Assembly: GCA_003645255.1 (NCBI GenBank)
Contig: QNES01000025.1
Location: 1-35,132 of the forward strand
Source: Gammaproteobacteria bacterium
Lineage (GTDB): Bacteria > Pseudomonadota > Gammaproteobacteria > Beggiatoales > Beggiatoaceae
Reading direction: 5' to 3'
Length of the DNA stretch: 35,132 nt
In this document: piece after piece, positions 24,146 through 33,220 of the stretch
Layout: each line of letters starts with the position of its first letter
Position numbering within the stretch: position 1 is the first letter of the stretch
Notes under the pieces: model-generated
Seen by the model: only the letters and a program-made list of their open reading frames with translations
What the model was told of the DNA's origin: nothing
The model's database searches: none
Made by a program: the position numbers and the translations under genes

Positions 24146-26389
24146 CTATTTAGTCGTAAAAGTGTACACGCCATCCCAGTCTTCACCAGGTGGCTGTTTC
24201 ATAAAGTACTCTATCCTTTGTATATAAAGTCGATATAACGGACATTGAGAATATTGTTTACACAGTGCAATCAATTCGTCTCTCGCCTCTTCCCAGCGTT
24301 GTTGTCGATAATGTGTTAGAGCTTGCTTATAGCGAGCGACTTCTGCCATTAGTGACAGCGCAACTTTGCCATGCAGCCCGATAGGTTGAAAAATGGCAAC
24401 AGGCTGCTCCTTTCCTTTGACTCTAACACAATCTAATTCACGATAAAGATATTCTGGGACTGCCGCCTGAGTCGCTTCACTCACGATAATTTGTACACCA
24501 TATTCTTTCGTAGCCCCCTCTAAGCGTGAGCCTAAATTAACCGCGTCACCTAATACAGTATAAGCCATCCTAAATTGCGAACCCATATTACCAACATTCA
24601 TAATGCCTGTGTTTAAACCAATCCCAATATTAATTTCTGGCCAACCCTTGGCTTTGAATAGCGATTGTATTTCTTTTAGACGTTCTAGCATTTCTAGCGC
24701 GGTATCGATAGCTTGACGTGCATGTTGTGGATCATGTAAGGGGGCTCCCCAAAATGCCATAATGGCATCTCCCATGTATTTGTCAATGGTACCACGATGT
24801 TCGTGAATGGTGCGAGTCATGGGAGTGAGGTATTCATTCATTAATTGAGACAATTCTTTAGGAACTAAGCCCTCAGAAATGTTAGTAAAATTACGCACAT
24901 CTGAAAATAATACCGTCATTTCCCGAGTTTGTCCTTCCATAGAAAATTCACTACCTGGATTTTTACTCATTTCGTCAACCAATTCCGGTGGTACATATTG
25001 TCCAAACAAGCCTGTTAAATGACGTTTATTGCTGGATTCAACGAAATAGCCATAAGACATGTTAAAAATAAATAGGGTTAACATTAATAAAAACGTGGTC
25101 GCTATTGGTAAAACCAGTTGCGAATGCTGCCAAATGTTCACATCAAGCCAAAAAACAAATCCAAAAACGATTATCGTGCCAAGGGTTGCTAACAATGGAC
25201 TCAATAAGGGCAAGACAATAATCATAACCAATCCAATCAAGATTAACAGTGAAACTTCCATCGGAACGAGATATTCAGGATTTTCCATGATTTTATTATC
25301 TAATATACCGGAAATGATGTTGGCATGAATTTCAACTCCTGGATGAAGTTTTTCGACCGGGGTAGCCCGTGAATCCCACAAACCTTCAGCTGTGGTACCC
25401 AGCAATACGATTTTATCCTTAAGTATCTCAGGGTTTTTCACTTGTCCAAATAAGACATCACTGGCTGATACATAAGGAAAACTACCCCGTAAGCCTCGAA
25501 AAGGTATTAAGGTTTGAATATTTTCCGCGACAGGAATCTTTCGATTGCCTACTTGCAAAAATTCTAAACTAGAATAACCGCTTTGCTTCTTAACTAAGCC
25601 TAAGTTAATCTTAGGATTGCCAAGTGCAACGCGAGCAATGGCTAATGAAAGTGATTCATACAACTGCCCTTTGTAACCGTAAAGTATTGGGATACGTCGT
25701 GTAATACCATCTGGTTCTGGAAGGAAATTAAAATAACCTGCTGTCATGGTGCTATTCTGAAACTGTGCTAAATTGGCAGCAAAACCTTTAGCATTGATAT
25801 AACTTAAACGATAATCTTGTATTTCTTGACGAGTCAAAACGGGGGAAGGTAATTGACCGGCTTCAACATTTTGCATACCTTCTTGAGCGATAGTAAAAGC
25901 ATAGCCTAGTATGATTCGACGATTTTGCAGACTTTGGACTAATAGGGCATCATAATCCAGTGTTTCTTCAAGTGTTTTTAAGGTTTTTAAAAAAATTGAC
26001 GCTTCTTTTAAAGGACCTTGCGCCAGTGTTCGTAGTTTTTTTAAGCCTGAACTATCATCAGGTTCAACAAATACGACATCCATACCAAGAATATTAATAT
26101 GGTAAGTGTCAAATAATTGCTCAACCAGTTGAGCTATCACGGAACGATTCCATGGCCAACGACCGATTTCGCTCAAACTTTGTTCATCAATATCGACAAT
26201 AACAATACGAGGATCAATGGTGTTAGGCATGGTCAGTTCTACCCGAACATCATAAGCCTTATATTCTAAAGCATTAATAAAATCCCATTGGAGCATTTTG
26301 CTCGCATGTAAAATAAAAAAGACTAAAATAGTTAAGCTGAACAATAACCGTAAGGCATGGCGTTTGATAACAGCATAAAGTATAGGCAT
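24146..26389 (-). CDS. CHASE2 domain adenylate cyclase
   Basis: 747-aa class III cyclase with a large extracytoplasmic sensor. A membrane helix at about 13-30 (LRLLFSLTILVFFILH) is followed by CHASE2 (about 35-370; RIVIVDIDEQSLSEIGRWPW, DILGMDVVFVEP-like strand, PGVEIHANIISGIL), then three helices (about 375-450), a linker (GLFGQYVPPELVDEM) and the cyclase domain (about 490-680). Metal-binding aspartates are in TVLFSDVRNFT and YMGDAIMAFWG. DKYMGD Lys and VLGDAVN Asp favour ATP over GTP. A C-terminal helical tail (about 680-747) is TPR-like. It probably makes cAMP in response to an unknown envelope signal. No Shine-Dalgarno seen; trpC lies 26 bp upstream on the same strand. Confidence 0.93.
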   Translation of the reverse strand: MPILYAVIKRHALRLLFSLTILVFFILHASKMLQWDFINALEYKAYDVRVELTMPNTIDPRIVIVDIDEQSLSEIGRWPWNRSVIAQLVEQLFDTYHINILGMDVVFVEPDDSSGLKKLRTLAQGPLKEASIFLKTLKTLEETLDYDALLVQSLQNRRIILGYAFTIAQEGMQNVEAGQLPSPVLTRQEIQDYRLSYINAKGFAANLAQFQNSTMTAGYFNFLPEPDGITRRIPILYGYKGQLYESLSLAIARVALGNPKINLGLVKKQSGYSSLEFLQVGNRKIPVAENIQTLIPFRGLRGSFPYVSASDVLFGQVKNPEILKDKIVLLGTTAEGLWDSRATPVEKLHPGVEIHANIISGILDNKIMENPEYLVPMEVSLLILIGLVMIIVLPLLSPLLATLGTIIVFGFVFWLDVNIWQHSQLVLPIATTFLLMLTLFIFNMSYGYFVESSNKRHLTGLFGQYVPPELVDEMSKNPGSEFSMEGQTREMTVLFSDVRNFTNISEGLVPKELSQLMNEYLTPMTRTIHEHRGTIDKYMGDAIMAFWGAPLHDPQHARQAIDTALEMLERLKEIQSLFKAKGWPEINIGIGLNTGIMNVGNMGSQFRMAYTVLGDAVNLGSRLEGATKEYGVQIIVSEATQAAVPEYLYRELDCVRVKGKEQPVAIFQPIGLHGKVALSLMAEVARYKQALTHYRQQRWEEARDELIALCKQYSQCPLYRLYIQRIEYFMKQPPGEDWDGVYTFTTK

Positions 26390-26415
26390 AATGCATTAAC
26401 CGGCATTTTTTCAAA

Positions 26416-27264
26416 TTAATTAAATAAATCAAGTAATGCTTTTCCCGGATCTGTCGCTTTCATAAACGCTTCACCCACCAAGAACGTATTAACCCCAGCA
26501 TCACGCAATAAAGCAACATCATTAGCACTCTGAATTCCACTTTCACTGACAACAATGTGTTTTTTAGGAATCCACTGCAATAATTCCAAAGTCGTTTTTA
26601 AGTGCGTTTTAAAAGTTCGCAAATTACGATTATTAATACCTATCAGGCGTGTATTCAGGGGCAATGCCCGTTCTAATTCTTCACTGTCATGCACTTCAAT
26701 GAGTACGTTCATTCCCAAATGGGTTGCTAAAGCGGTTAAATCGTGTAATTGGGTATCACCTAATATTGATACGATAAGCAAAATACAATCCGCACCGATA
26801 GCGCGTGCTTCATAAACTTGATAAGCGTCAATAATAAAGTCTTTACGTAATATGGGGAGCCTGCAAATTTCATGGACTTGCTGTAGATATTCGTCTGCCC
26901 CTTGAAAAAAATCTTTATCTGTCAAAACGGATAAACAGGCTGCACCGTTTTCTTCATAGCTTTTTGCAATAGTTTTTGGATCAAAATTGGCTCGTAAGAC
27001 ACCTTTGCTAGGTGAAGCTTTTTTTATTTCGGCGATGACAGCCGGTTGTTGTAGTTGTAGTCGTGCATCAATCGCTTCAACAAATCCACGTGGTGGCGGA
27101 CTAGTAGCGGCAAGGTGGCTTAAACGACGTAAAGAAATTTTTTGAGAGCGTGTTTCAATTTCTTCCTTTTTACGTTTTAAAATCTGTTTCAAAATATCTG
27201 GCGTTTTATTCATAGTTGATTTACGCTTAAAAAGCGTTTTTAAAATGTTGGGTGTACGATTCAT
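26416..27264 (-). CDS. trpC: Indole-3-glycerol phosphate synthase TrpC
   Basis: Converts CdRP to indole-3-glycerol phosphate in tryptophan synthesis. TIM-barrel motifs: [20 protein letters not shown] (catalytic Lys), [56 protein letters not shown] and [17 protein letters not shown]. The N-terminus is duplicated: [17 protein letters not shown] is followed by [18 protein letters not shown]. Homologues start at the second copy, so the ATG at 27213 may be the ancestral start and the first 17 codons an added tandem copy. Neither ATG has a strong Shine-Dalgarno. trpD lies 182 bp upstream. Confidence 0.96.
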   Translation of the reverse strand: MNRTPNILKTLFKRKSTMNKTPDILKQILKRKKEEIETRSQKISLRRLSHLAATSPPPRGFVEAIDARLQLQQPAVIAEIKKASPSKGVLRANFDPKTIAKSYEENGAACLSVLTDKDFFQGADEYLQQVHEICRLPILRKDFIIDAYQVYEARAIGADCILLIVSILGDTQLHDLTALATHLGMNVLIEVHDSEELERALPLNTRLIGINNRNLRTFKTHLKTTLELLQWIPKKHIVVSESGIQSANDVALLRDAGVNTFLVGEAFMKATDPGKALLDLFN

Positions 27265-27310
27265 CTTTTTCTATATTTCTATCTTAAAGTAATGGTTTTT
27301 TTTCACTGGG

Positions 27311-27438
27311 TTGTCTGAATCAGAATTCACAGAATTTTAGAATTTTCAAAATACTGAATGATTTAATCATTTTTTTGTTACCGAAGTAAAATTCTGATTC
27401 AAATAAATTTTAAAATTCTGTCAATTTTAATTCAGACA
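27311..27438. repeat. Inverted repeats in the trpD-trpC gap
   Basis: TTGTCTGAATCAGAATTC with extension (27311-27346) is the reverse complement, imperfectly, of the segment at 27410-27438 (AAAATTCTGTCAATTTTAAT, then TCAGACAG). The same sequence family appears at 19141-19170, 23153-23165 and near 17950. Confidence 0.65.
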
Positions 27439-27446
27439 GATTCAAT

Positions 27447-28463
27447 TTAAAAACTTTGGCTTAAATTAACCCATGCTGTTAATTTTTCACGTGCAACGCC
27501 ATTGCTCAAAACATTTTGTGCTTTAGTAATGCCCTGAGCAAAATCGTCGGTTAAACCAGCCGCATAAATAGCTGCCCCCGCATTCAACACCACAATATCT
27601 CTCGCAGGGCTTGCTTCATTATCCAATACACTGCGTACCATAGTGGCACTTTCATCAACGGAATGAACTTGAATTTCACTTAAATCGGATGTTTTTAAAC
27701 CAAATTCTGCCGGTGTCACTGTATAGGTTGTGATACTCCCATGATGTAATTCCGAAATAACCGTCGGTGCCGCAATACTGATTTCATCAAGTCCATCTTC
27801 AGAATGTACTACTAATACATGCTGGCTACCTAAACGTTGTAATACTTGTGCGACTGGCTGGACCCAAGCTTGACTAAATACACCAACCAATTGGTTAGGC
27901 ACATTGGCAGGATTGGTTAAAGGCCCTAACAAATTAAAAATGGTACGCACACCCATTTCACGGCGTGGTCCAATTGCATGTTTCATGGCACTATGATGTC
28001 GCGGCGCAAACATAAAACCAATACCCACTTTTTCAACACATTTAGCGACTTGCTCTGGCGTGAGATCGATTTTCACCCCCAGGGCTTCCAATACATCAGC
28101 ACTGCCAGATTGACTGGAAACGGAACGGTTACCATGTTTTGCCACTGCCCCACCTGCGGCGGCTACGACCAAGGCACTGGTGGTGGAAATATTAAAGGTA
28201 TTCATACCATCGCCGCCGGTACCAACGATATCAATGGCATATTGATTATCAACTGATACCGAGGTGACTAACTCACGCATGATTTTTACACCCGCTGCGA
28301 TTTCTTCAACCGTTTCACCTTTCATACGCAAACCAATTAAAAAACCGCCAATTTGAGCAGGTGTCGCTTCGCCGGTCATAATACGACGCATGACGGATGA
28401 CATTTCATCCATACTTAAGTCACGATTTTCAGTGACCGCCTTTAATGCTGATTTAATATCCAT
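27447..28463 (-). CDS. trpD: Anthranilate phosphoribosyltransferase TrpD
   Basis: Second step of tryptophan synthesis: transfers phosphoribose from PRPP to anthranilate. 338 aa, normal length. Signatures: [20 protein letters not shown], the PRPP loop [57 protein letters not shown] and [14 protein letters not shown]. Together with downstream trpC it is part of the classical trpGDC order; trpG/trpE are not in the window (upstream is the repeat-rich gap). Start ATG 28463 has no clear Shine-Dalgarno. Confidence 0.97.
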   Translation of the reverse strand: MDIKSALKAVTENRDLSMDEMSSVMRRIMTGEATPAQIGGFLIGLRMKGETVEEIAAGVKIMRELVTSVSVDNQYAIDIVGTGGDGMNTFNISTTSALVVAAAGGAVAKHGNRSVSSQSGSADVLEALGVKIDLTPEQVAKCVEKVGIGFMFAPRHHSAMKHAIGPRREMGVRTIFNLLGPLTNPANVPNQLVGVFSQAWVQPVAQVLQRLGSQHVLVVHSEDGLDEISIAAPTVISELHHGSITTYTVTPAEFGLKTSDLSEIQVHSVDESATMVRSVLDNEASPARDIVVLNAGAAIYAAGLTDDFAQGITKAQNVLSNGVAREKLTAWVNLSQSF

Positions 28464-28675
28464 TATTTTTGCTTAACTTCATTTATAACTGAAAATTAAA
28501 TGTCCATTTTTCCCAAACAAACTAAGAAAGCCGTAATATTTAAATAATCATTATAATCCAAATTAAGTGATTTTCGATTATTCAATTAAAATTGTAACTA
28601 CTCAGGACTTGCTCAAGGGATTGCCTCTACAAACCATTGATGACTGGGCAATTTTTTATGGTTATTCTAAAAAGG

Positions 28676-29536
28676 CTTTGTACAGGACAAAAATGGATGT
28701 ATATTTATAACCATAAGATTTTACATAAGTTTTTATTTAGCAGTTGACCAAAAATCACTGATTGACAACTTTTTGTCCTGTACAAAACTAAACCTGGCTT
28801 GTTGGAGCAGATTTTTGAATATAAGAAATCCTATTTTTTGGAAAAATCGGTTCTAGCCTCGATTTTTAATTTTGCTATTTTTGACAAACTTTTTTTTAGG
28901 AATACAGGCATTTTTTGAACAAAAAAAATCTCTTTAATAATCAATAGGTTAATTAACTTCTGTGCCCGGGCTGGATACCACTGATTTTGGCACAAATTTA
29001 AACCCGATAATTGTAAAAAAATACCATATTTGCAAAATTTTCATCCAAAAGCTTCAAAAAGATAAGAAACGTTTTTCAAAATAGCCACTTTTTTGAATTT
29101 TTTACCCCATTTTTTTTGAAATCGCAAAAAAAATAAAGTGATAAAAAACAAGAACTTAGTTAACTTCTCTCACGGGGAATATAAAACCGATTTGGGCGGA
29201 TTTTAGGCAACCGCTTTTGAGTAGAAAAAGGCTTCAAAAAAACAATTTTTGCTGAAACGACAACGGGCACATTCCCATTTTCCGGGTAGTACAACGGATT
29301 TAGGAAATTAACGGATTTTTTTATAGTGAAGTAACGAAGTGAATGAACAAATGATAGTTTGCTTTGCAAAACGGCTTTGCGTAGCAAAGCTTGAGTCATG
29401 AATATCTGGAATTTTTTCACGATGAAAAATTTCCGACAGGTATAAAATCCGTTAATTTCTTAAATCAGTTGTACTCAACCCGGAAAATGGGAATGCACTT
29501 AAATCAATCGGTTACCCATTTTTGTCCTGTACAAAG
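28676..29536. repeat. Segment bounded by exact 21-bp inverted repeats
   Basis: CTTTGTACAGGACAAAAATG plus one G at 28676-28696 is the exact reverse complement of 29516-29536. A third, internal copy of the right-arm type (TTTTTGTCCTGTACAAA) is at 28770-28786, making a smaller 28676-28786 hairpin unit. Looks like the ends of a non-autonomous mobile element with no coding content. Confidence 0.75.
29267..29498. repeat. About 230-bp element with 53-bp imperfect inverted arms
   Basis: Left arm 29267-29319 (contains CATTCCCATTTTCCGGGT, then TACAACGGATTTAGGAAATT) and right arm 29444-29498 (contains AACCCGGAAAATGGGAATG) are imperfect reverse complements over their full length. The interior carries further small hairpins (GCTTTGCAAAACGGC, TTTGCGTAGCAAAGC). 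Confidence 0.8.
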
Positions 29537-29754
29537 ATAAGAAGGGATTAAAATTTGAGGGCCTCTTCAATTTGAAGTTGACCCAAGGTACGCCACGGCA
29601 GGTTCCAAAATTTCTAAACTTTTAGGTGGAGTACAAAAACCGTAAAGCGTTTCCAAAACATTGAAGGTTTGTTATGTTGTTTATTCAAACGGGAAATGCT
29701 ATATGTTATTTAGTACTTTCGTTCAAAAAGTTTTGTTATCTTTAGCATCATTGT

Positions 29755-31119
29755 CTATTCGCAGCTGGTTTTATCTTGCTTTTCCTCTGTACAGGCAGAC
29801 ACGAGTACACCCTCCTTAACAAGTTTACCGTTTTTAAATTCTAATTCTTGGAGAATATAGCGATTTTGATTAAATTCGACCGTTTGAGGAGAACCACTAG
29901 CTGAAATGAGAACACCTTTCCCGGTACGTTTACCATTTTCAAAATTGCCCTCATAACGATCTCCGCCGCTGGAAATATAAACGCCTTTTCCAGTTCGTTC
30001 TCCTTTAACAAAGTCGCCTTCATAAATTTCTCCTTCTGCCCAGGTCAATTTACCTTTACCATTACGCTGACCATTCACAAACTCCCCTTCATAATGATCT
30101 CCATTAGCCCAAAGACATAAGCCCTGACCATGACGCTTATCATTAACATATTTACCTTCGTAGCGATCCGCATTTGTCCAAGTATAGATACCTTTTCCAT
30201 GACGTTTACTATCAACAAATCCGCCTTCATAGCGATTACCATTCGCCCAAATATATTTACCTTGGCCGGTGCGTTTCCCGTTTTGATATTCACCTTCATA
30301 GATATCGCCATTAGGCCATTTGACCTTCACAAAACCATTCAGTACTATTGTATTGCTGGGTGTAATATCTTTTAGGCTGGTTGGTGCTGCGGTCGTTTTA
30401 TCAGCCGCTAGGGTTTCTGGTGAGATTGTCTTAGGTTCACTGTCATCAGTACTGGTTGCTGCTTTTTCTGTATCATTATTATCAATATCGGCTAGTGTGA
30501 TTTTATCTTTGGCACTTTCTAAATCGTCGTTTTCAGTAATGGTTGTTTTTTCATCATCAGATTCATCCATTTCTGCTAGCATCGTCTTTTTATTAGTATT
30601 GCTACTTTCAGCAATATCTGCTGGAGTTGGTTTATCAGGCGCACGATTGGATTTACCTCTAGCAGTTAATTTAATGGCTGGCGGTTTTTGTATGAATTGT
30701 GAATTTTTTGAGGCGACAGAAATGATTTTACCTTGTTCTTTATCATGTTTACCGTCAGCAAAATCGCCCTTAAACTGGTCACCATTGGACCAGGTGTATG
30801 TTCCTTCACCATCGCGCTTGTTATCCATATAATCGCCTTTATAGCGATCACCATTGTTCCAAATATAGACACCACGTCCATCACGCTTGCCCTCAAAAAA
30901 TTCACCTTTATAGCGATCCCCATTCGCCCAGATATAAATTCCTTTTCCCATACGCTGATTAGCTTCATAATCACCGTAGTAATGATCTCCATTAGGCCAA
31001 TGGACATATTTTTTGACGGTAGGAGCAGCCTCTTCATCATAATCATCATCATCATAAGCTGCATATAATGGCATAGAAAAAATAAATATTAGCCAGATAA
31101 TAAATAGGTTTTGGTTCAT
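29755..31119 (-). CDS. Exported MORN-repeat protein
   Basis: 454-aa protein with a signal peptide (FIIWLIFIFSMPLYAA, cleavage near residue 21) and an acidic stretch (YDDDDYDEEAAP). Ten MORN repeats of 23 residues lie in two blocks: four at about 42-135 (WANGDRYKGEFFEGKRDGRG) and six at about 275-412 (WPNGDIYEGEYQNGKRTGQG). They are separated by a low-complexity Ser/Thr/Asp/Glu/Lys linker of about 140 residues. The repeats read [W]-x-NGD-x-Y-x-G-x-[FY]-x-[ND]-G-[KR]-R-x-G-[KR]-G. The protein ends SACTEEKQDKTSCE, with two cysteines able to form a disulfide. MORN sheets act as scaffolds or lipid-binding surfaces; the role here is unknown, presumably in the periplasm or on the cell surface. GAGGA lies 8 nt before the ATG. 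Confidence 0.92.
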   Translation of the reverse strand: MNQNLFIIWLIFIFSMPLYAAYDDDDYDEEAAPTVKKYVHWPNGDHYYGDYEANQRMGKGIYIWANGDRYKGEFFEGKRDGRGVYIWNNGDRYKGDYMDNKRDGEGTYTWSNGDQFKGDFADGKHDKEQGKIISVASKNSQFIQKPPAIKLTARGKSNRAPDKPTPADIAESSNTNKKTMLAEMDESDDEKTTITENDDLESAKDKITLADIDNNDTEKAATSTDDSEPKTISPETLAADKTTAAPTSLKDITPSNTIVLNGFVKVKWPNGDIYEGEYQNGKRTGQGKYIWANGNRYEGGFVDSKRHGKGIYTWTNADRYEGKYVNDKRHGQGLCLWANGDHYEGEFVNGQRNGKGKLTWAEGEIYEGDFVKGERTGKGVYISSGGDRYEGNFENGKRTGKGVLISASGSPQTVEFNQNRYILQELEFKNGKLVKEGVLVSACTEEKQDKTSCE

Positions 31120-31147
31120 TTAAGAAATCCTCAAAAATTTCAAACAA

Positions 31148-31180
31148 AAACCTGTCAGGTTTTGAATACTTGACAGGTTT
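31148..31180. repeat. AAACCTGTCA...TGACAGGTTT palindrome
   Basis: Arms at 31148-31157 and 31171-31180 in the gap between ubiX and the MORN gene. Member of the dispersed AACCTGTCAGGTT family and a possible ubiX terminator. Confidence 0.65.
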
Positions 31181-31191
31181 ATCGTCTAAAA

Positions 31192-31827
31192 TTATTTTTC
31201 AGCAACGTCTTTATTTGAAAGTTTTTTTTTGTCGCCCCAAGGCGGTAATAAATGATGGGCTATAGCCAAATGGTCAAGCACTCGCGCCACAATGAAATCA
31301 ACTATATCATTAACACTCTGGGGGTGGTGATAAAAACCGGGACTGGCGGGTAAAATTAAAGCACCCATTTTTGCTAAACGCAACATATTTTCCAAATGAA
31401 TGACAGATAAGGGCGTTTCTCGATGGACTAAAATAAGTTTACGTTGTTCTTTTAATATGACATCCGCTGCCCTTTCAATCAAACTGCGACTTAAGCCATT
31501 GGCGATGGCAGCGAGGGTACCACTACTACAGGGACAGATCACCATTGCTTGCGGAACGGCACTACCACTGGCAATGGGTGCCATCCATTGTTCACGTCCC
31601 AATACGTGTAATTGTCCAGGCGCGGCGTGATAACGTTCACTCAAGATGGTTTGCATTGTGGCTGGGTGTGAAGATAATTTTAAATTAGTTTCCATACTGA
31701 TTACGATTTGCGCTGGGGCAGACACCAATAAATACACGGTTTGTTTTGCCATGAGCAATTGTTCTAATAAGCGCAAACCATACGCCGCCCCTGAAGCTCC
31801 CGTGATAGCCAAAGTAATAGTCGCCAT
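31192..31827 (-). CDS. ubiX: Flavin prenyltransferase UbiX
   Basis: Makes prenylated FMN, the cofactor of UbiD decarboxylase in ubiquinone synthesis, from FMN and dimethylallyl phosphate. 211 aa. The N-terminal FMN loop ITGASGAAYGLRLLEQLL, then MVICPCSSGTLAAIANGLS, LILVHRETPLSVIHLENMLR and GALILPASPGFYHHPQSVND are diagnostic. It is the last gene of the orf-mpl-ubiX group, 42 nt after mpl. There is no Shine-Dalgarno: three TAACTGA-type heptamers end 2 nt before the ATG. ubiD is not in the window. Confidence 0.96.
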   Translation of the reverse strand: MATITLAITGASGAAYGLRLLEQLLMAKQTVYLLVSAPAQIVISMETNLKLSSHPATMQTILSERYHAAPGQLHVLGREQWMAPIASGSAVPQAMVICPCSSGTLAAIANGLSRSLIERAADVILKEQRKLILVHRETPLSVIHLENMLRLAKMGALILPASPGFYHHPQSVNDIVDFIVARVLDHLAIAHHLLPPWGDKKKLSNKDVAEK

Positions 31828-31829
31828 AT

Positions 31830-31850
31830 TCAGTTATCAGTTGTCAGTTA
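31830..31850 (-). promoter_or_regulatory. TAACTGA heptamer array at the ubiX start
   Basis: On the minus strand TAACTGA-CAACTGA-TAACTGA, then AT and the ubiX ATG. The last 12 bases (TAACTGAATATG) are identical to those at pepA. The array lies in the mpl-ubiX gap, so it is within the presumed transcript. Confidence 0.7.
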
Positions 31851-31869
31851 TCAATTCCCAATTTCCAAA

Positions 31870-33219
31870 TTAGATAGCCGTTAATAAACGCTGATGAATA
31901 TTCTCAAAACGACCATTACTCATGATTAAAATATGATCGCCACTTTGCGCAATGCTTATCAAATACTCAATTAAAGCACCGACTTGTTCAAATACCTGCG
32001 CCTTTTCCAAAGATTTTGCTGTTTGGAACAAGGACCAACCCAGATTTTTGGGTTGATATAATGCGACTACATTCGCGCCTTGCAAAGCAGGCATTAACTC
32101 ATTTTTATGAATACCCATACGCATCGTATTGGAACGCGGTTCTAGCACTGCAATAATTCTTTGCTCTCCCACTCGTTGTCGTAACGCTTCAATGGTAGCC
32201 GCAATAGCCGTAGGATGATGCGCGAAATCATCATATACGCTGATACCCTTCTTTACTCCCCGTAATTCTAAGCGCCGCTTGACACTTTTAAATTGTTCTA
32301 ATGCCTCACACGCTACTGCAATCGGTACCCCGGCATGATGGGCAGCACTCATTGCGGCTAACGCATTATGAACATTGTATTGCCCTATTAAATCCCACTT
32401 TATTTCACTCACAGGCTGATTTTTATGCCAGATTTCAAAATTACGATGATCTTGAGTTAAAGACTTGGCGTACCAATCGCTGTCGCTATTGCCTATCGTT
32501 TCCAGGGGAGTCCAACATCCCTGTTTTAGCACCTCATCAATTGCAACCTCTTGATTTTTATAAATAATTAAACCATTGCCTGGCACGGTGCGTATGAGAT
32601 GATGAAACTGGCGCTGAATCGCCGCTAAATCTGGAAAAATATCGGCATGATCAAATTCTAAATTATTTAAAACTAAAGTGTTCGGGTGATAGTGTACAAA
32701 TTTGGAACGCTTATCAAAAAAGGCGGTATCATATTCATCAGCCTCTACCACAAAAAAGGGACTGGCTTCTACTAAACGCGCCGATACCCCAAAATTTTCC
32801 GGCACACCTCCTATTAAAAAACTCGGTGATAAGTTAGCTTCTTCTAAAATCCAAGCTAACATACTAGAAGTAGTCGTTTTGCCATGGGTCCCCGCGACTG
32901 CTAATACCCAGCGTTTAGCTAATATCTGTTCAGATAGCCATTGGGGACCAGAAATATAGGGCAATCCTTGATTAAATACTGCTTCAACTTCTGGATTACC
33001 GCGTGATAAGGCATTACCAATTATGACAATCTCTGGTTGAGGGGATAAATTTTTTGGTGAATAGCCGCTATGACATTCAATCCCTAAAGATTCTAATTGT
33101 ATACTCATAGGAGGATAAGTGGCAGTATCCGAGCCTGTCACGGTATAACCTTGCTGCTTGGCAAGAAGCGCAATACCCGCCATAAAAGTACCGCAAATGC
33201 CTAAAATATGTATATGCAT
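31870..33219 (-). CDS. mpl: UDP-N-acetylmuramate:L-Ala-gamma-D-Glu-mesoDAP ligase Mpl
   Basis: Recycles murein tripeptide by attaching it to UDP-MurNAc. 449 aa, Mur ligase fold. N-terminal Rossmann start MHIHILGICGTFMAGIALLA, then ATP loop AVAGTHGKTTTSSMLAWIL, VVEADEYDTAFFDKRSKF (VEADEYD is typical of Mpl against MurC), NNLEFDHADIFPDL, YDDFAHHPTAIAATIEALR and the LEPRSNTMRMG motif. Begins 1 nt after the stop of the upstream membrane-protein gene, so translation is probably coupled; ubiX follows. Implies a cell wall with meso-diaminopimelate and active recycling. Confidence 0.96.
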   Translation of the reverse strand: MHIHILGICGTFMAGIALLAKQQGYTVTGSDTATYPPMSIQLESLGIECHSGYSPKNLSPQPEIVIIGNALSRGNPEVEAVFNQGLPYISGPQWLSEQILAKRWVLAVAGTHGKTTTSSMLAWILEEANLSPSFLIGGVPENFGVSARLVEASPFFVVEADEYDTAFFDKRSKFVHYHPNTLVLNNLEFDHADIFPDLAAIQRQFHHLIRTVPGNGLIIYKNQEVAIDEVLKQGCWTPLETIGNSDSDWYAKSLTQDHRNFEIWHKNQPVSEIKWDLIGQYNVHNALAAMSAAHHAGVPIAVACEALEQFKSVKRRLELRGVKKGISVYDDFAHHPTAIAATIEALRQRVGEQRIIAVLEPRSNTMRMGIHKNELMPALQGANVVALYQPKNLGWSLFQTAKSLEKAQVFEQVGALIEYLISIAQSGDHILIMSNGRFENIHQRLLTAI

Positions 33220-33220
33220 A

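Larger units (their letters stand above)
28464..29754. other. 1.29-kb gene-poor, repeat-rich region
   Basis: No credible gene. The only longer open frame (29160-29420, minus) falls across an inverted repeat and has a low-complexity product. The stretch holds the inverted repeats described separately at 28676-29536 and 29267-29498, a partial AATCGGATTT hairpin near 28835, and homopolymer-rich AT sequence. It lies upstream of trpD and downstream of the MORN gene, so it must also hold the trpD promoter, which I could not place. Confidence 0.7.

Noticed and set aside
28486-28492. TAACTGA upstream of trpD
   Set aside because: It is on the plus strand while trpD is on the minus strand, and it is 23 bp from the start; counted as a chance or stray copy.
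29160-29420. 86-aa open frame on the minus strand in the gene-free block
   Set aside because: It runs across one arm of an inverted repeat, has no Shine-Dalgarno and a low-complexity, unrecognisable product.
30733-31068. 111-aa hydrophobic plus-strand open frame opposite the MORN gene
   Set aside because: Shadow frame made by the antisense of the regular MORN repeats; no ribosome site.
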